Shown here: one piece after another, positions 8,725 through 17,488 of the stretch
Numbering within the stretch: position 1 is the first letter of the stretch
Layout of the letters: each line of letters begins with the position of its first letter
NCBI GenBank assembly: GCA_028697145.1
Contig: JAQVFR010000037.1
Coordinates: forward strand, 1 to 33,176
Direction: 5' to 3'
Origin: Actinomycetota bacterium
GTDB lineage: Bacteria > Actinomycetota > Geothermincolia > Geothermincolales > RBG-13-55-18
DNA length: 33,176 nucleotides
Program-made: the position numbers and the translations under genes
The notes under the pieces: generated by a model
Database searches by the model: none
Seen by the model: the letters and a program-made list of their open reading frames with translations, nothing else
What the model was told of the DNA's origin: nothing

Positions 8725-10344
8725 CTACTCGTTCCAGGGTCCAGGCAGATAACCCGGGAAGTCCCAGCTGCGGCGGATCACCTTGCCGGGCCTCGCGCCC
8801 GTCGGTTCGCCGTTCTCCAGCACGAGCACGCCGTTCACGATGACGTGGGGGATGCCGATGGGTTGGTTCAGCGTCTCCCCCGGGCTGTGCTTCGAGGTGT
8901 CGATGATGGTGTCCGGGTTGAAGACCACGATGTCCGCGTCGCAGCCGACCTGGAGCCTGCCTTTGCCTTCGAGCCCCAGGAAGAGCGCCGGCATGGTCGA
9001 CGACTTGTAAAGCGCCGTCATCATGTCGAGGGCGCCCTTTTCCCTCACCCAGTAGCCGAAGAAGTTGGAGTAGTTGCCGGTGGTGGCCGGCCGGGAGAGG
9101 TCGGGGTTCGAGGCGACGGAGCCGTCGTTCTCGAACATCACATAGGGGGAGTTCATCCACAGCCACGTCTTCTCGGGCTTGATGACGTCGCCGCAGACGG
9201 TGAAGGGCGCCAGTTGCCCCGCCAGGACCTGCGACCTCAGATAGAGCAGTTGCCCCGCGGACTCAAAGCGCTCGAAGGCCGCCATATAGAGCTCCCCGCC
9301 GATCATTATGTCCGATAGGGGATAATAATCGGACGCAACGCCGCCGGTGAGCTCGAGCACCTTGTTGAGTTCCGCTTCGGGGAGCATGAAGAGCGGGTGC
9401 AGGATGGATATGGTCACGTAATCGTAGGAATACATGTCGGCCCCGATCCTGAGGCCTTCCTCGAGGGCCGTTCCGATCATCTCGAGGGCGAGGCCGGCGC
9501 TTCCCTTGCCCAGGAGGGGGCCGCCCATGTGGGAGATGAGGAGGGGTATGCCCGTCTCCCTCGCCAGGTTGATCGCTTCATCGATGGCGTTGACGTCGAG
9601 CAGGTCCTGCTTCGGGTTCCCGGTGGGATCCGCCGGCACGGGGTAAGGGACCGCGTAGCGCACGTGTATCGAAGCGCCGCCCCCGTGGGCCGCCGTCTCC
9701 GCCGCCAGCGCCTTCATTTCAGGGTAGGTGACCATGGGATGATAGAAGGGCCCGAACGACATCCCCAGGGCGCCCGCCTCCATCTCGGCGGCCACCTTCC
9801 CCACCATGGAGTCTATCTGCTCCTGCGTCGCCACCGTGTAGGGGCCAAGCCCCACGGAGCCCCTGAGTTCGTGATGGCCCAGGAAAGCCCCGTAGTTCGA
9901 GGTGATCCCCGTCGCCTCCAGGTCCGCGAAGAAATCGGCCAGCGGGTACGGCGACGAGCCGCAGTTTCCCCCGATCCACGTGGTGATGCCGTCCAGGGCG
10001 CCGTAAGCGAGGGTATCGTAGATCACGCCCTCGTGTCCGTGAACGTTGATGAATCCCGGGGCGACTATCATTCCCGTCGCATCGATGACTTTTGCCGCCT
10101 TCCCCTTCAGGGACGAGGTCTCTCCGGGGTGGGTGGTAACGGCGACGATCTTTCCATCCTTTATCCCCACGGTGGCTGTCTCGTCGTACCGGGTCAGGGG
10201 ATCCATCACCCTGCCGTTGACGATAACGACGTCGCATTTGGGGTTGTTCTTCGGAGCCGCCGCGGTGAATCCGGCGGTTGAAACGAGGACCATGGCCACG
10301 ACGGCCACGAGAAGCACCCACAGCTTAACGCGAGACTTTTTCAC
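8725..10344 (-). CDS. Exported N-acyl-D-amino-acid deacylase family amidohydrolase
   Basis: A 539-residue paralogue of the deacylase at 5959-7680, but secreted. The GTG start (KKSRVKLW follows) has ribosome site gaaaggag, 7 bases upstream; an ATG 8 codons earlier lacks one. Residues 1-30 form a signal peptide (basic, then LWVLLVAVVAMVLVSTAG) with likely cleavage after AAA. The metal motif is VHGHEG (101-106) rather than the usual HxHDD; GGNCGSS keeps Cys128; SIHVRYA and LISHMGG supply the other His ligands; FENDG probably supplies the catalytic Asp; the C-terminus returns to CDADIVVFNPDTI. It probably cleaves N-acylated D-amino acids or related amides outside the membrane. It is transcribed alone. 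Confidence 0.82.
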   Translation of the reverse strand: MKKSRVKLWVLLVAVVAMVLVSTAGFTAAAPKNNPKCDVVIVNGRVMDPLTRYDETATVGIKDGKIVAVTTHPGETSSLKGKAAKVIDATGMIVAPGFINVHGHEGVIYDTLAYGALDGITTWIGGNCGSSPYPLADFFADLEATGITSNYGAFLGHHELRGSVGLGPYTVATQEQIDSMVGKVAAEMEAGALGMSFGPFYHPMVTYPEMKALAAETAAHGGGASIHVRYAVPYPVPADPTGNPKQDLLDVNAIDEAINLARETGIPLLISHMGGPLLGKGSAGLALEMIGTALEEGLRIGADMYSYDYVTISILHPLFMLPEAELNKVLELTGGVASDYYPLSDIMIGGELYMAAFERFESAGQLLYLRSQVLAGQLAPFTVCGDVIKPEKTWLWMNSPYVMFENDGSVASNPDLSRPATTGNYSNFFGYWVREKGALDMMTALYKSSTMPALFLGLEGKGRLQVGCDADIVVFNPDTIIDTSKHSPGETLNQPIGIPHVIVNGVLVLENGEPTGARPGKVIRRSWDFPGYLPGPWNE

Positions 10345-10886
10345 GACGCTGCTCCTTTCAATATGCATGGTTTCTTGTCGTCTTGCGGAAAGGCAGGGAT
10401 CTCTCGGATACGGATCCCTCTGCCTTCCCCCATCGCATTGAAGCCAGGTGTTGAGTCACGGCCACGGACTGATTCTTGCCCGGGAATCGCGGCACGAGGA
10501 TCGCATGTGTCTCGATCGATGCCCGTGATCCCCTCCTTTATCACCTCCCTTGCCCGAGAGAATGCGGAGGACGCGTCAGATCGAACGCCTTGATCTTCAT
10601 GAACTCATACCGGCATGGATACATATAATCCGAGGTCTTCCGGGCCACCGACCCCGCTCCAATATTTTATCACCAGGGAGTGAAACGAGGTATCGGCGTT
10701 AAGGATCCGTGGCGCGCCGCACGAGGGGCTCCCGGCGCCTTTACGTCGGGAGCGCCCGCAGCGCCGGCCTGCACCGTTTTCGCCCGGGAAGATGCATGGA
10801 GTGATGCGCGAAAGCCTGCGTGACCGCCTGCTGCCCGTTTTTACCGCATGCATCTCGACCGGGGCATTCGACGCCCATGGCCGCTG
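10345..10886. other. Intergenic region without a recognised gene
   Basis: The 542 bases between the exported deacylase and the ABC permease (both minus strand) contain only short frames of low-complexity Arg/Ser/Pro composition on either strand, with no ribosome sites. It should carry the deacylase promoter and the end of the ABC operon. I see no clear terminator, repeat or RNA gene. Confidence 0.4.
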
Positions 10887-12133
10887 TCACCGGCGCCGCC
10901 GGCGCAGCATTGCCAGCGGGGAAAAGGCTTTGCCCGGGCCGCCCCCCTCGTCCACCAGCACGTCCCCGCGCGAGTAGATGGCGGCCGCCCAGCGGATGGA
11001 GAGCGCGGTGTAGATGATGGTGGTCGCGGCGGTGACAAGGATGTGGGAGAGGATAAACTCATCCATCAGCAGCTCGCGGAAGAGCACCACGGCGCTGAAG
11101 CCCGGGATCACGAAAAGCGCGTCGCTCCCCCCGGAGGGAACGACGTTGGCCACGATCACCGGCAGCACCGCCAGCAGGTAGAGGGGGGTGACGTAGTTCT
11201 GGGCCTCCTTGTAGCTGCGGGCGAAGATGGACACCGCCAGGAGAAGCGCCGCGAACATGGCGGCCAGCAGCACGGCGATGGGGAGCATGATCAGTGCGGT
11301 CGCGGCGTCCAGGCTGACATCCACCGCTCCCAGCGAGCTCGCCATCATGGGGGCGGTGACGAAGATGGCGCCGACCGAGAGGACGATGGTGATCACGGCG
11401 ATGGTGGCGACGGCGAGGAACTTCCCGGTGACGATCTCGGTGCGCGAGGCCGGGGTCATCAGCAGCGCCTCCAGGGTCTTGCGCTCCTTCTCCCCCGCCG
11501 AGATATCCATGGCGGTGTACATGCCGCCGACGAGGGCGAAGATGACCAGGAACATGGGCAGCAGGTAGGCGAGAAAGGTCCCGCCCTTCTCCTTTTCGGT
11601 GGCGGTGTCCTCGGGCACCAGCACCACCCCGTTGAGGACCCCGGTGTCCAGCTCGAGGTCCCGCAGGCGCTCGGCCACCACGTCCTCGCTGTAGTCATCG
11701 ACGATGAGGGCCACCTTGTCCACCGCCGCGGCGGAATTGTCCTTGGTGGAGTTCGCCTGCATGGTCACCGCGCTGCCTTCACCCGCCACTATCCTCTCCT
11801 CGAAGTCCGAGGGGATGATGAGGTGGCCGTCTATCTCGCCGTCCTTGAGCATCGCCACCGCGTCGCCGGAAGCCCCCGCCACCTCGATCTTGCCGTCGGA
11901 CGCCAGCTTGTCCATGAGACCGGGGGCGTACTCCGCCCCCGTCACCGCCAGCTCCACCACGTCCTCCGCGTGGGAGCGCATGGACCACTCCTGGAGCTTG
12001 ACCGTACCGATGAGGATGAGCGGCATGAGCAGCACGGGCACGAGGACCATGGTCACCAGGGTCCGCCGATCGCGCACGGTGTCCTTGAGCTCCTTGCGGA
12101 GGATGACCAGGGAACGCCTCATCCTCCCGCCCA

Positions 12134-12134
<1 letters not shown>
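10887..12134 (-). CDS. ABC-2 type transporter permease (NatB-like)
   Basis: A 415-residue membrane component of an ABC exporter. An N-terminal amphipathic segment (MRRSLVILRKELKDTVRDRR) precedes the first membrane helix (TLVTMVLVPVLLMPLILIG). A large extracellular domain of about 150 residues follows (EDVVELAVTG to VLNGVVLVPED), then about five membrane helices from residue 190 on, with the ABC-2 signature DISAGEKERKTLEALLMTPA. This layout is that of NatB, the Na+-exporting permease, and related YhaP proteins; the true substrate is not evident. The start ATG overlaps the ATPase stop (TGATG) with ggagg upstream, so translation is coupled. The C-terminus is a run of Arg. Confidence 0.87.
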
Positions 12135-12859
<725 letters not shown>

Positions 12860-13351
12860 GCTGTTGACCTGCCGCCGGCAAGCGCGAGGCCGGCTGCTGC
12901 GTTGAACACTGCGGCGTCCTTTCCTTTGTCGGTCTACGCAACTTCTCCGCGTTATGGCCCCTCGGCCGAATCAATATTACCATCCGTCGGGTTCCGGGCA
13001 CAGACCGGGCCCGCGCAGGAAGCGCTCCACCCGTATCCGCGGCGGCATACCGCCCGCACGCCCGCGGACTGGCCGTCGCGAATTCCGGCGCCCTTATTCA
13101 TACTCTCCTTACGGATGACCCCTTCACGCTTCCCTATTACATGCCGGCGAAAGGCATGGCGGGCCGGTGGTGATGCTCATGTGCCCGGGACCCCGCGTGC
13201 GTCCGGTGCGCGCGTGATAGCTGTTGTATGCGATGGCCTTGCCATAGTAGATTGACGGAAGGGAGAGGGGGATGGGAATAAAAGACCTTGGGGGACGAAC
13301 GAGGCCCGGGCGGTGCGCCGGTATGCGAGCGCACGCGAGAAAGGGGACGTG
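12860..13351. other. Divergent intergenic region without a recognised gene
   Basis: The 492 bases between the minus-strand ABC operon and the plus-strand kinase show no coding frame with a ribosome site. The region should hold both promoters. Patches such as tagtagattgac near 13245 are suggestive but no hexamer pair with good spacing is clear. Confidence 0.35.
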
Positions 13352-14977
13352 ATGGCGGGCTTGATCGCGGTGATAACGGACGGCCTGGGCAGCACCAGGC
13401 TCGATTTCTACGACACGGAGACGATGCGGCCGCTGCCGAGGCGGGAGGGGTGGAGCCGCAGGGGCGAGGTCATCGCCTCGAGCGACGGCAGGCTATGGCT
13501 GGACTGGCCGGACATCGTGGACCGGTTCCTGACGGAGATCCGCGCCTTCGAGCGGGCGGGCGACATCGAGGCGCTGGTGCCCATCGCCAGGGGCGCCGTT
13601 ATCGGCCTCATCGACAGGGCCGGCAGGCTGCTTCCCGCCGAGGTCGAGGACTACGCGGGGGAGAAGAGGAGAGGCGGCGTCCTGTCCTATTTCGGCTCGA
13701 CCGATCCCTCCACGGACGAGATTGTGAACCGCCTGGCCTCACCGCAAGAGAGGTACGAGATGTACGGCCTGCCCCCGAACTTCGTGGGCTACGCGGTGCC
13801 GGGCTGGTCTATCGCGGACATGGCCCTCCTCCATCCCGACGAGGTCGCGGCGGCCGGCGGGATCGCCTTCGGTCCCGAGCTTCTCGCCAGGCTCGCCTGC
13901 GGCCAGGCGCCTCCGGCGGAGCGCGAGGGCCTCGAGGTCACCTACGTAATGTGTCACACAGGGCTGTACCGGGACGGAGCGTGGACCCCCTTCGCCATGA
14001 ACATCGAGCGCCTCATGCAGGAGAAGACGGGCAGGAAGTTCGCCGGCGACCTCTTCCCCGCCGTTCCGGGCCGCAGCAGCGAGATCTTCGACTACGCCGA
14101 GCCGGGGGAGGGCCCCGGCGGAGAGCGCCTGCGTTTCGCGGTGCTCAAGGGCGGGCACGACTCCACCTTCGGCGACGTCCCGGTGGTCGCGGCCGGCCGC
14201 GGCGCCTTCTCCGGCCGCGACTTCGTCACCTTCCAGGCCGGGAGCTGGGGTATGGCCAGGCTGGTGACCGCGGCGGAGCGCACCGAGCTGCCGGCCGAGG
14301 GATTCGGCAGGCACGTGATGTACCAGGCGGACCTTGGCGGCAGGGTGGTGCTCACCGCGCTGGCCCCGACCGGGCTCGAGTTCCAGCACTACGGGGGCAA
14401 GGGCCTGGCCGGCAACGGACTCTTCCTCGACGAATTCGGCCTGGAGACGCTCCCCGGCGAATACGATCCCGCGGCGCTGCGCGAGATGATCGCGGCGAGG
14501 GAGATATTCGTGCTCCCCGGGGTGGCCGCCGGCACCGGGCCGTTCCCGCGTTCCCAGTCCAGGGTGCTGGGCATGGACGAGGTGATGGCAGACCGCTCCG
14601 GCGCCACGGCCTATATGGCGCTGAACCTCATGACCTCTGTGATGTCGGCGGCCACCATCGAACTGGTCTCGGGGGGAGAGAACGCCCCGGTGGTACTGTC
14701 GGCGGGCGGCGCGGCGGATCCCCTCTTCCGGCTGCTGCTCGCCTCCCACGTGCCCAAAAGGGAACTGTATTATATAGAGGACGAGGAGGGGCGGGCGATC
14801 ACGGAGACCACCAGCGCGGGCGGCTTCCTGGTGGGCCTGGAGGGCATGAAGAAAACGCCGGCATACTCCCTGGACGTATCCCGGCTGGGTTGGAGGATGG
14901 TCAGGGCCGAACCCGAAGGCGACCTGGTGGAGGGCCTGCGCCTGTACCGGGCCCGCTTCGAGGAGCTCGCCGGTTGA
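13352..14977 (+). CDS. Divergent FGGY-family (rhamnulokinase-like) carbohydrate kinase
   Basis: A 541-residue protein with the actin/hexokinase-fold layout of FGGY kinases. The N-terminal phosphate-1-like strand is AVITDGLGSTRLDFYD (in place of the usual DxGTtstR). The central GGHDST...GRDFVTFQAGSWGMARL resembles the HDTAsA...SSGTWSL block of rhamnulokinases. The C-terminal VVLSAGGAADPLFRLLLA matches the adenosine-binding GG motif. FGGY enzymes phosphorylate sugars or polyols with ATP. The canonical N-terminal motif is altered, so activity or substrate may differ. The ATG follows aaagggg; a longer frame 13 codons upstream has no ribosome site. A short gap separates it from the reductase relic. 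Confidence 0.65.
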   Translation: MAGLIAVITDGLGSTRLDFYDTETMRPLPRREGWSRRGEVIASSDGRLWLDWPDIVDRFLTEIRAFERAGDIEALVPIARGAVIGLIDRAGRLLPAEVEDYAGEKRRGGVLSYFGSTDPSTDEIVNRLASPQERYEMYGLPPNFVGYAVPGWSIADMALLHPDEVAAAGGIAFGPELLARLACGQAPPAEREGLEVTYVMCHTGLYRDGAWTPFAMNIERLMQEKTGRKFAGDLFPAVPGRSSEIFDYAEPGEGPGGERLRFAVLKGGHDSTFGDVPVVAAGRGAFSGRDFVTFQAGSWGMARLVTAAERTELPAEGFGRHVMYQADLGGRVVLTALAPTGLEFQHYGGKGLAGNGLFLDEFGLETLPGEYDPAALREMIAAREIFVLPGVAAGTGPFPRSQSRVLGMDEVMADRSGATAYMALNLMTSVMSAATIELVSGGENAPVVLSAGGAADPLFRLLLASHVPKRELYYIEDEEGRAITETTSAGGFLVGLEGMKKTPAYSLDVSRLGWRMVRAEPEGDLVEGLRLYRARFEELAG

Positions 14978-15013
14978 CATATTCAGGGCGTTGATCTATC
15001 GGGGGTGAAGATC

Positions 15014-15319
15014 ATGGGAAATGATACCAGGTACCCATTGCTCTTCAGCGAGGGCAGAATAGGAGACCTGACCGTAAGGAACCGCACGGTGGTGGAGATA
15101 GGCGAGGGAGAGATCGCCCTGCAGAACCTGAAGACCGGCCGGCGCGTTACCCGCCCGGTGGACGGCGTCGTGCTGGCGGTGGGGGTGAGGAGCGACGACC
15201 GCCTGGCGCGGGAGCTCGGGGGGCGCGTGCCGCGCGTGCGCGTGGTCGGCGACGCCCGGGAGCCGGGGCGAATCCATAACGCGGTGCGGGACGGCTTCGA
15301 CGCCGCCTGGGAACTCTAG
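15014..15319 (+). pseudogene. Internally deleted NADH:flavin oxidoreductase (Old Yellow Enzyme/FadH type)
   Basis: A 101-residue frame joins the two ends of a much larger enzyme. Residues 1-23 (MGNDTRYPLLFSEGRIGDLT, then VRNRT) are the typical first strand of the FMN barrel of FadH/OYE-type reductases. From about residue 25 (VDGVVLAVGVRSDDRLARE, then VRVVGDAREPGRIHNAV, DGFDAA) it is the C-terminal NAD/FAD domain end of the same family. The intact enzymes are about 650 residues, so roughly 500 or more are missing: most of the FMN barrel, the Fe-S cysteines and the nucleotide-binding motifs. The junction is in frame and a good ribosome site (gggggtg) remains, so a mini-protein may still be made. 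Confidence 0.75.
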
Positions 15320-15449
15320 CCCGCACGCAAACATATAATTAGAAGTAGTGCGCCGGAGCGTAAGGGAGGCAGACGCAACAGGGGCTTGTTCGGCGGGGCG
15401 ATAGGAAGGCAGACGCGGTGCCGGGCGGAAAAGGAAACAGGAGGAGGCC

Positions 15450-16331
15450 TTGGGCGCAACGGACATCTTTTATTTCTCGGGCACCGGCAACTCGCTCTTC
15501 GCGGCGCGAGGACTCGAGCAGAGGATCCCGGAGACGCAGCTCATACCCATCGCCGCCCTCGTGGGCCGTGAGTCCATAACCACCAGCGCCGAGGCGGTGG
15601 GGCTGGTGTTCCCCATCCACGGCATGACCCTGGCCATCCCCGTGAAGCGCTTCCTGAAGAAACTCGACCTGCGGGGCAGCGACTACGTCTTCGCCGTGGC
15701 GACGCGGCACAACACTCCCCACGACGCCTTCGCCGTGATCGACAGGAGCCTGCGCAGGCAGGGCAGGAGCCTGGACGCTTTCTTCACCTTGAACATGGCG
15801 CTGAACGACCCCAAGCTCAAGGAATGGCGACCCTTGAGCGAGGAGGAGACGGCGGAACTTGAACGGGAGGCCCTGGCCAGGATGGACGCGATCGCCGGCA
15901 CCGTCCTGCGCAGGGAGACGTTCCGTGAAGAGGACGCGCCCCCCTATTCCCTCGAGGAGAACCTCTCGGCGCCCATGGCGTGGATCATAGTCCGACTTGT
16001 CGCCCTGGGGATGTTCTATGCCGAGTTCGACGGCGCCCGCGACTATTTCTTCTCGGACGAGAAGTGCACGGGTTGTGCCATCTGCGAGAAGGTCTGCCTG
16101 TCCGGCAAGATAGAGATGCGGGGAGAGGGGCCCCTGTGGCGCAAGGACGTCAAGTGCCACCTCTGCTACGCGTGCCTCAACTACTGCCCCGAGCAGGCGG
16201 TCCAGATAAAGTCCAAGTGGTGGATGAAATCATACACCGAGGTCAAGGGCAGGTACTCCCACCCCTATGCCAGCGCCTCCGAGATCGCCGCCCAGAAACG
16301 CGCCCCTGCCGCAGAGCCGCCGCGCGCCTGA
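15450..16331 (+). CDS. EFR1 family ferredoxin (flavodoxin-2[4Fe-4S] protein)
   Basis: A 293-residue fusion. The N-terminal flavodoxin-like domain has the FMN phosphate loop FYFSGTGNS (7-15). The C-terminal dicluster ferredoxin has C206-C209-C212-C216 (CTGCAICEKVC) and C236-C239-C242-C246 (CHLCYACLNYC), both followed by a short loop as in 2[4Fe-4S] ferredoxins. EFR1 proteins occur mainly in anaerobes and carry electrons between flavin and Fe-S partners. The partner is not identifiable here, although the deleted flavin reductase lies directly upstream. The start is a TTG behind aggagg with short spacing; no other start is available before the FMN motif. The C-terminus is Ala/Pro-rich. Confidence 0.88.
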   Translation: MGATDIFYFSGTGNSLFAARGLEQRIPETQLIPIAALVGRESITTSAEAVGLVFPIHGMTLAIPVKRFLKKLDLRGSDYVFAVATRHNTPHDAFAVIDRSLRRQGRSLDAFFTLNMALNDPKLKEWRPLSEEETAELEREALARMDAIAGTVLRRETFREEDAPPYSLEENLSAPMAWIIVRLVALGMFYAEFDGARDYFFSDEKCTGCAICEKVCLSGKIEMRGEGPLWRKDVKCHLCYACLNYCPEQAVQIKSKWWMKSYTEVKGRYSHPYASASEIAAQKRAPAAEPPRA

Positions 16332-16332
16332 T

Positions 16333-16355
16333 GCGATAGCCCTTTCCGGCTACGC
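16333..16355 (+). terminator. Possible terminator hairpin after the EFR1 gene
   Basis: Two bases after the EFR1 stop, gcg-a-tagcc and ggcta-cgc form an 8-bp stem with one bulged A and a 6-base loop. The following sequence (ggggatggttcttc) is not a strong T-tract, so this is only a candidate. Confidence 0.3.
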
Positions 16356-16367
16356 GGGGATGGTTCT

Positions 16368-16723
16368 TCACAGCTGCTCCCCGACTTCCTTCAGGCCGCG
16401 TTTCCCCTGACGGGCGAAACACTCCCGCGCGAACTCCTCGATGTCGCGGTTCACCTCCTCCGGGCACTCCAGCATGGGGCCAGGGACGGCAGCCGGGTGG
16501 AGAAGATCAGCTCGCGCTGGAACTCGACCTCGCCCGCCGGAGGGCGCTTGCCGAAAGCGACGTAGCGAGCGAAAAGATAGGCGGGGGCGGTTTTCCAGAA
16601 GACATCCATGAACTTCTGCGCCGGGCGGTTTTCCCTCTTCCAGAAGCCGAGAAATGCCGCGATGGGGAACGGGAAAAGCCGCTTCAGGGAACTGCGCCTC
16701 GAGACCGGCCTGGCCCCACCCAT
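16368..16723 (-). pseudogene. Decayed gene, probably alpha/beta hydrolase C-terminal part
   Basis: Two minus-strand frames join into one remnant. The first part reads LKRLFPFPIAAFLGFWKREN through APAYLFARYVAFGKRPPAGE to FQRELIFSTRLPSL in one frame. The end, PMLECPEEVNRDIEEFARE to the stop, lies in another frame, with the switch near 16485-16500. GPMLECPEEVNRDIEEF resembles the C-terminal GHxPmlExPEEvNrxixEFl segment of alpha/beta hydrolases, but the catalytic His region is lost, so an indel and probably a deletion have occurred. The upstream half of the protein, including the nucleophile elbow, is absent. The family assignment is moderate to weak; that this is a broken gene is more certain. 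Confidence 0.45.
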
Positions 16724-16806
16724 CGTGTATCGTATGGCCGGGCGCGGTTGGGTATAGAATCATATGTAAGGCGATAAGCGCATGGATATAGCGAAGGAGG
16801 AGAGTG

Positions 16807-17475
16807 ATGAATCTCAAGAAGGTGATTACCCTGACGGGCGGAGCGCTGGCCGCGAACGTTGGCCTTTTCGCCGTCAACATCCTGCAGGCCGGCCCGCGCG
16901 TGCCCGACGGCAGGAGCATGGCGGAGATCCTCGGGGTGAACCCCGAGAAGGCCACCTGGGAGGACGTGGAGAGGCTCAACCGCCGCGACACCATGCAGCT
17001 CTTCTACGCCGCCAAGGCGCCGGGGTTCGAGAAGATGAAGGGAGAGTACAAGGCGAAGGTGCTCTCGGGGGGAGTGCTGGGTGGCTCGACCGCTTACTTC
17101 ACCCACCACGTCTTCCCCACCGGCACGCTTACTCCGAGCACGGAGTGGGTGGGCAAGGCCTTCATGCCCGAGGGCGAGAACGAGGGCTGGGGCTACAATC
17201 TCTTCCTGGACAAGAAGACGGGCAAGGTCATGCGCACGCGCAAGATGTTGACCAAGATCGGCCCCACGACCATAGGCACGGACAAGAGCGATTCCTTTCA
17301 CCTGGACTACGCGCCCCACAACACGGGCCTCGTGCACGGCATGCACGACGAGCTGCGCCAGGTGAACGAGGACCTCTTCATCTGCGCCGGCTACATGGGT
17401 TTCTCGGGCGGGCCCCTGAACCCCGGGCCCTTCGTCCTCATCGGTCCCCCCGAGGAATGGGTGGGCATGGATTAG
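16807..17475 (+). CDS. Hypothetical protein
   Basis: A 222-residue protein with ribosome site aaggagg before the ATG. Residues 1-28 (MNLKKVITLTGGALAANVGL, then FAVNIL) form a weak hydrophobic N-terminal segment, possibly a membrane anchor. The remainder is soluble, with ordered aromatic/glycine motifs: GENEGWGYNLFLDKKTGK, FHLDYAPHNTGLVHGMHDEL and AGYMGFSGGPLNPGPFVLIG. The last block looks like a conserved ligand-binding loop, and the paired His residues in PHNTGLVHGMHDE could be catalytic or metal-binding. I do not recognise the family. It stands alone between a pseudogene and the convergent exported hydrolase, whose stop is 14 bases away. Confidence 0.75.
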   Translation: MNLKKVITLTGGALAANVGLFAVNILQAGPRVPDGRSMAEILGVNPEKATWEDVERLNRRDTMQLFYAAKAPGFEKMKGEYKAKVLSGGVLGGSTAYFTHHVFPTGTLTPSTEWVGKAFMPEGENEGWGYNLFLDKKTGKVMRTRKMLTKIGPTTIGTDKSDSFHLDYAPHNTGLVHGMHDELRQVNEDLFICAGYMGFSGGPLNPGPFVLIGPPEEWVGMD

Positions 17476-17488
17476 CCCCCCGCCGGTC

